From: Campylobacter concisus
GTDB taxonomy: Bacteria; Campylobacterota; Campylobacteria; Campylobacterales; Campylobacteraceae
Direction: 5' to 3'
Assembly (NCBI RefSeq): GCF_003049705.1
Contig: NZ_PIRF01000006.1
Coordinates: 62,001-126,000, forward strand
Length of the DNA: 64,000 nucleotides
Every line of letters starts with the position of its first letter. The stretch's first letter is position 1. The notes below the pieces were generated by a model that made no database searches, was not told where the DNA came from, and worked only from the letters and a program-made list of their open reading frames with translations. Below are positions 63,975-64,000 of the stretch, piece by piece. A program made the position numbers and the translations under genes.

Positions 63975-64000
63975 GTTTACTCACTTATTAATAAATTTAA

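Overview
This is an ordinary chromosomal window from a Campylobacter-like epsilonproteobacterium (Campylobacterota). The evidence is low G+C coding sequence, many GTG and TTG starts, 4-bp ATGA gene overlaps, sigma-54 flagellar promoters, and gene neighbourhoods known from Campylobacter jejuni: lpxK-thrC-kdsB, hrcA-grpE-dnaK, ppk2/dsbD, nth-peb4-fba, flgG2-flgG, ciaD-cca, alaS-maf-pbpA, oxidoreductase-hemH, and ispDF-Cj1608-sat-pgpA. The order of these blocks differs from C. jejuni, so a non-jejuni species is likely. C. concisus or a relative is my guess and is not proven here.

Layout. 0-3.5 kb: the end of an aminotransferase gene, then lpxK, cutA, thrC and kdsB in overlapping order. 3.6-4.4 kb: a small HTH regulator cassette and an AT-rich spacer with ACGTA repeats. 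4.3-7.7 kb: the heat-shock operon hrcA-grpE-dnaK behind a consensus promoter and a CIRCE operator. 7.8-12.4 kb: a CopD-like membrane protein, ppk2, dsbD, nth and peb4. 12.5-18.1 kb: fba, a MotA/OmpA-type membrane pair resembling ZorA/ZorB, a PLP enzyme and hisD. 18.1-22.9 kb: a FlaC-like flagellin, rpoD, and flgG2-flgG behind a perfect sigma-54 promoter. 22.9-25.6 kb: a Sel1-repeat protein, azlCD and a periplasmic asparaginase.

Roughly 25.7-32.2 kb looks like accessory DNA. It is richer in G+C and in GCG/GCC/CGG-type codons than its flanks, most clearly after 27.8 kb. It carries a LysE exporter, a DsrE-like protein, a DUF4299-like protein, a secreted RHS/YD-like protein, a TehA/SLAC1 transporter, a cysteine-rich Crp/Fnr regulator, a Tat-exported sulfide:quinone-reductase-like flavoprotein and two tandem DUF2892 membrane proteins. 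A near-identical palindrome (GTAAC-N3-GTtAC) sits before both the regulator gene and the flavoprotein gene, so I read this as a candidate sulfur or redox regulon.

32.3-49.3 kb is housekeeping again: leuDB, a ciaD-like gene, cca, trmL, an exported nuclease-like protein and glyS. An eptC gene follows, broken by one in-frame stop and one frameshift. Then come comEA-like, pbpA, maf, alaS, an oxidoreductase and hemH. At 49.4 kb an unknown coiled-coil protein has a good sigma-54 promoter and is a candidate flagellar gene. 49.9-58.6 kb holds pgpA, a degenerate ATP-sulfurylase-like protein, an HP1021/Cj1608-type regulator with no phospho-acceptor Asp, ispDF, thiC, mrp, an ACT protein and a PFL/DUF711 protein. 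The end contains a gene with an internal stop, a YagU-like protein, dapD, a DJ-1-like protein without the active-site Cys, a frameshifted small ORF, and glmS.

I saw no rRNA, tRNA, CRISPR array, insertion sequence or prophage. Names rest on reading motifs and remembered synteny; no database search was run.
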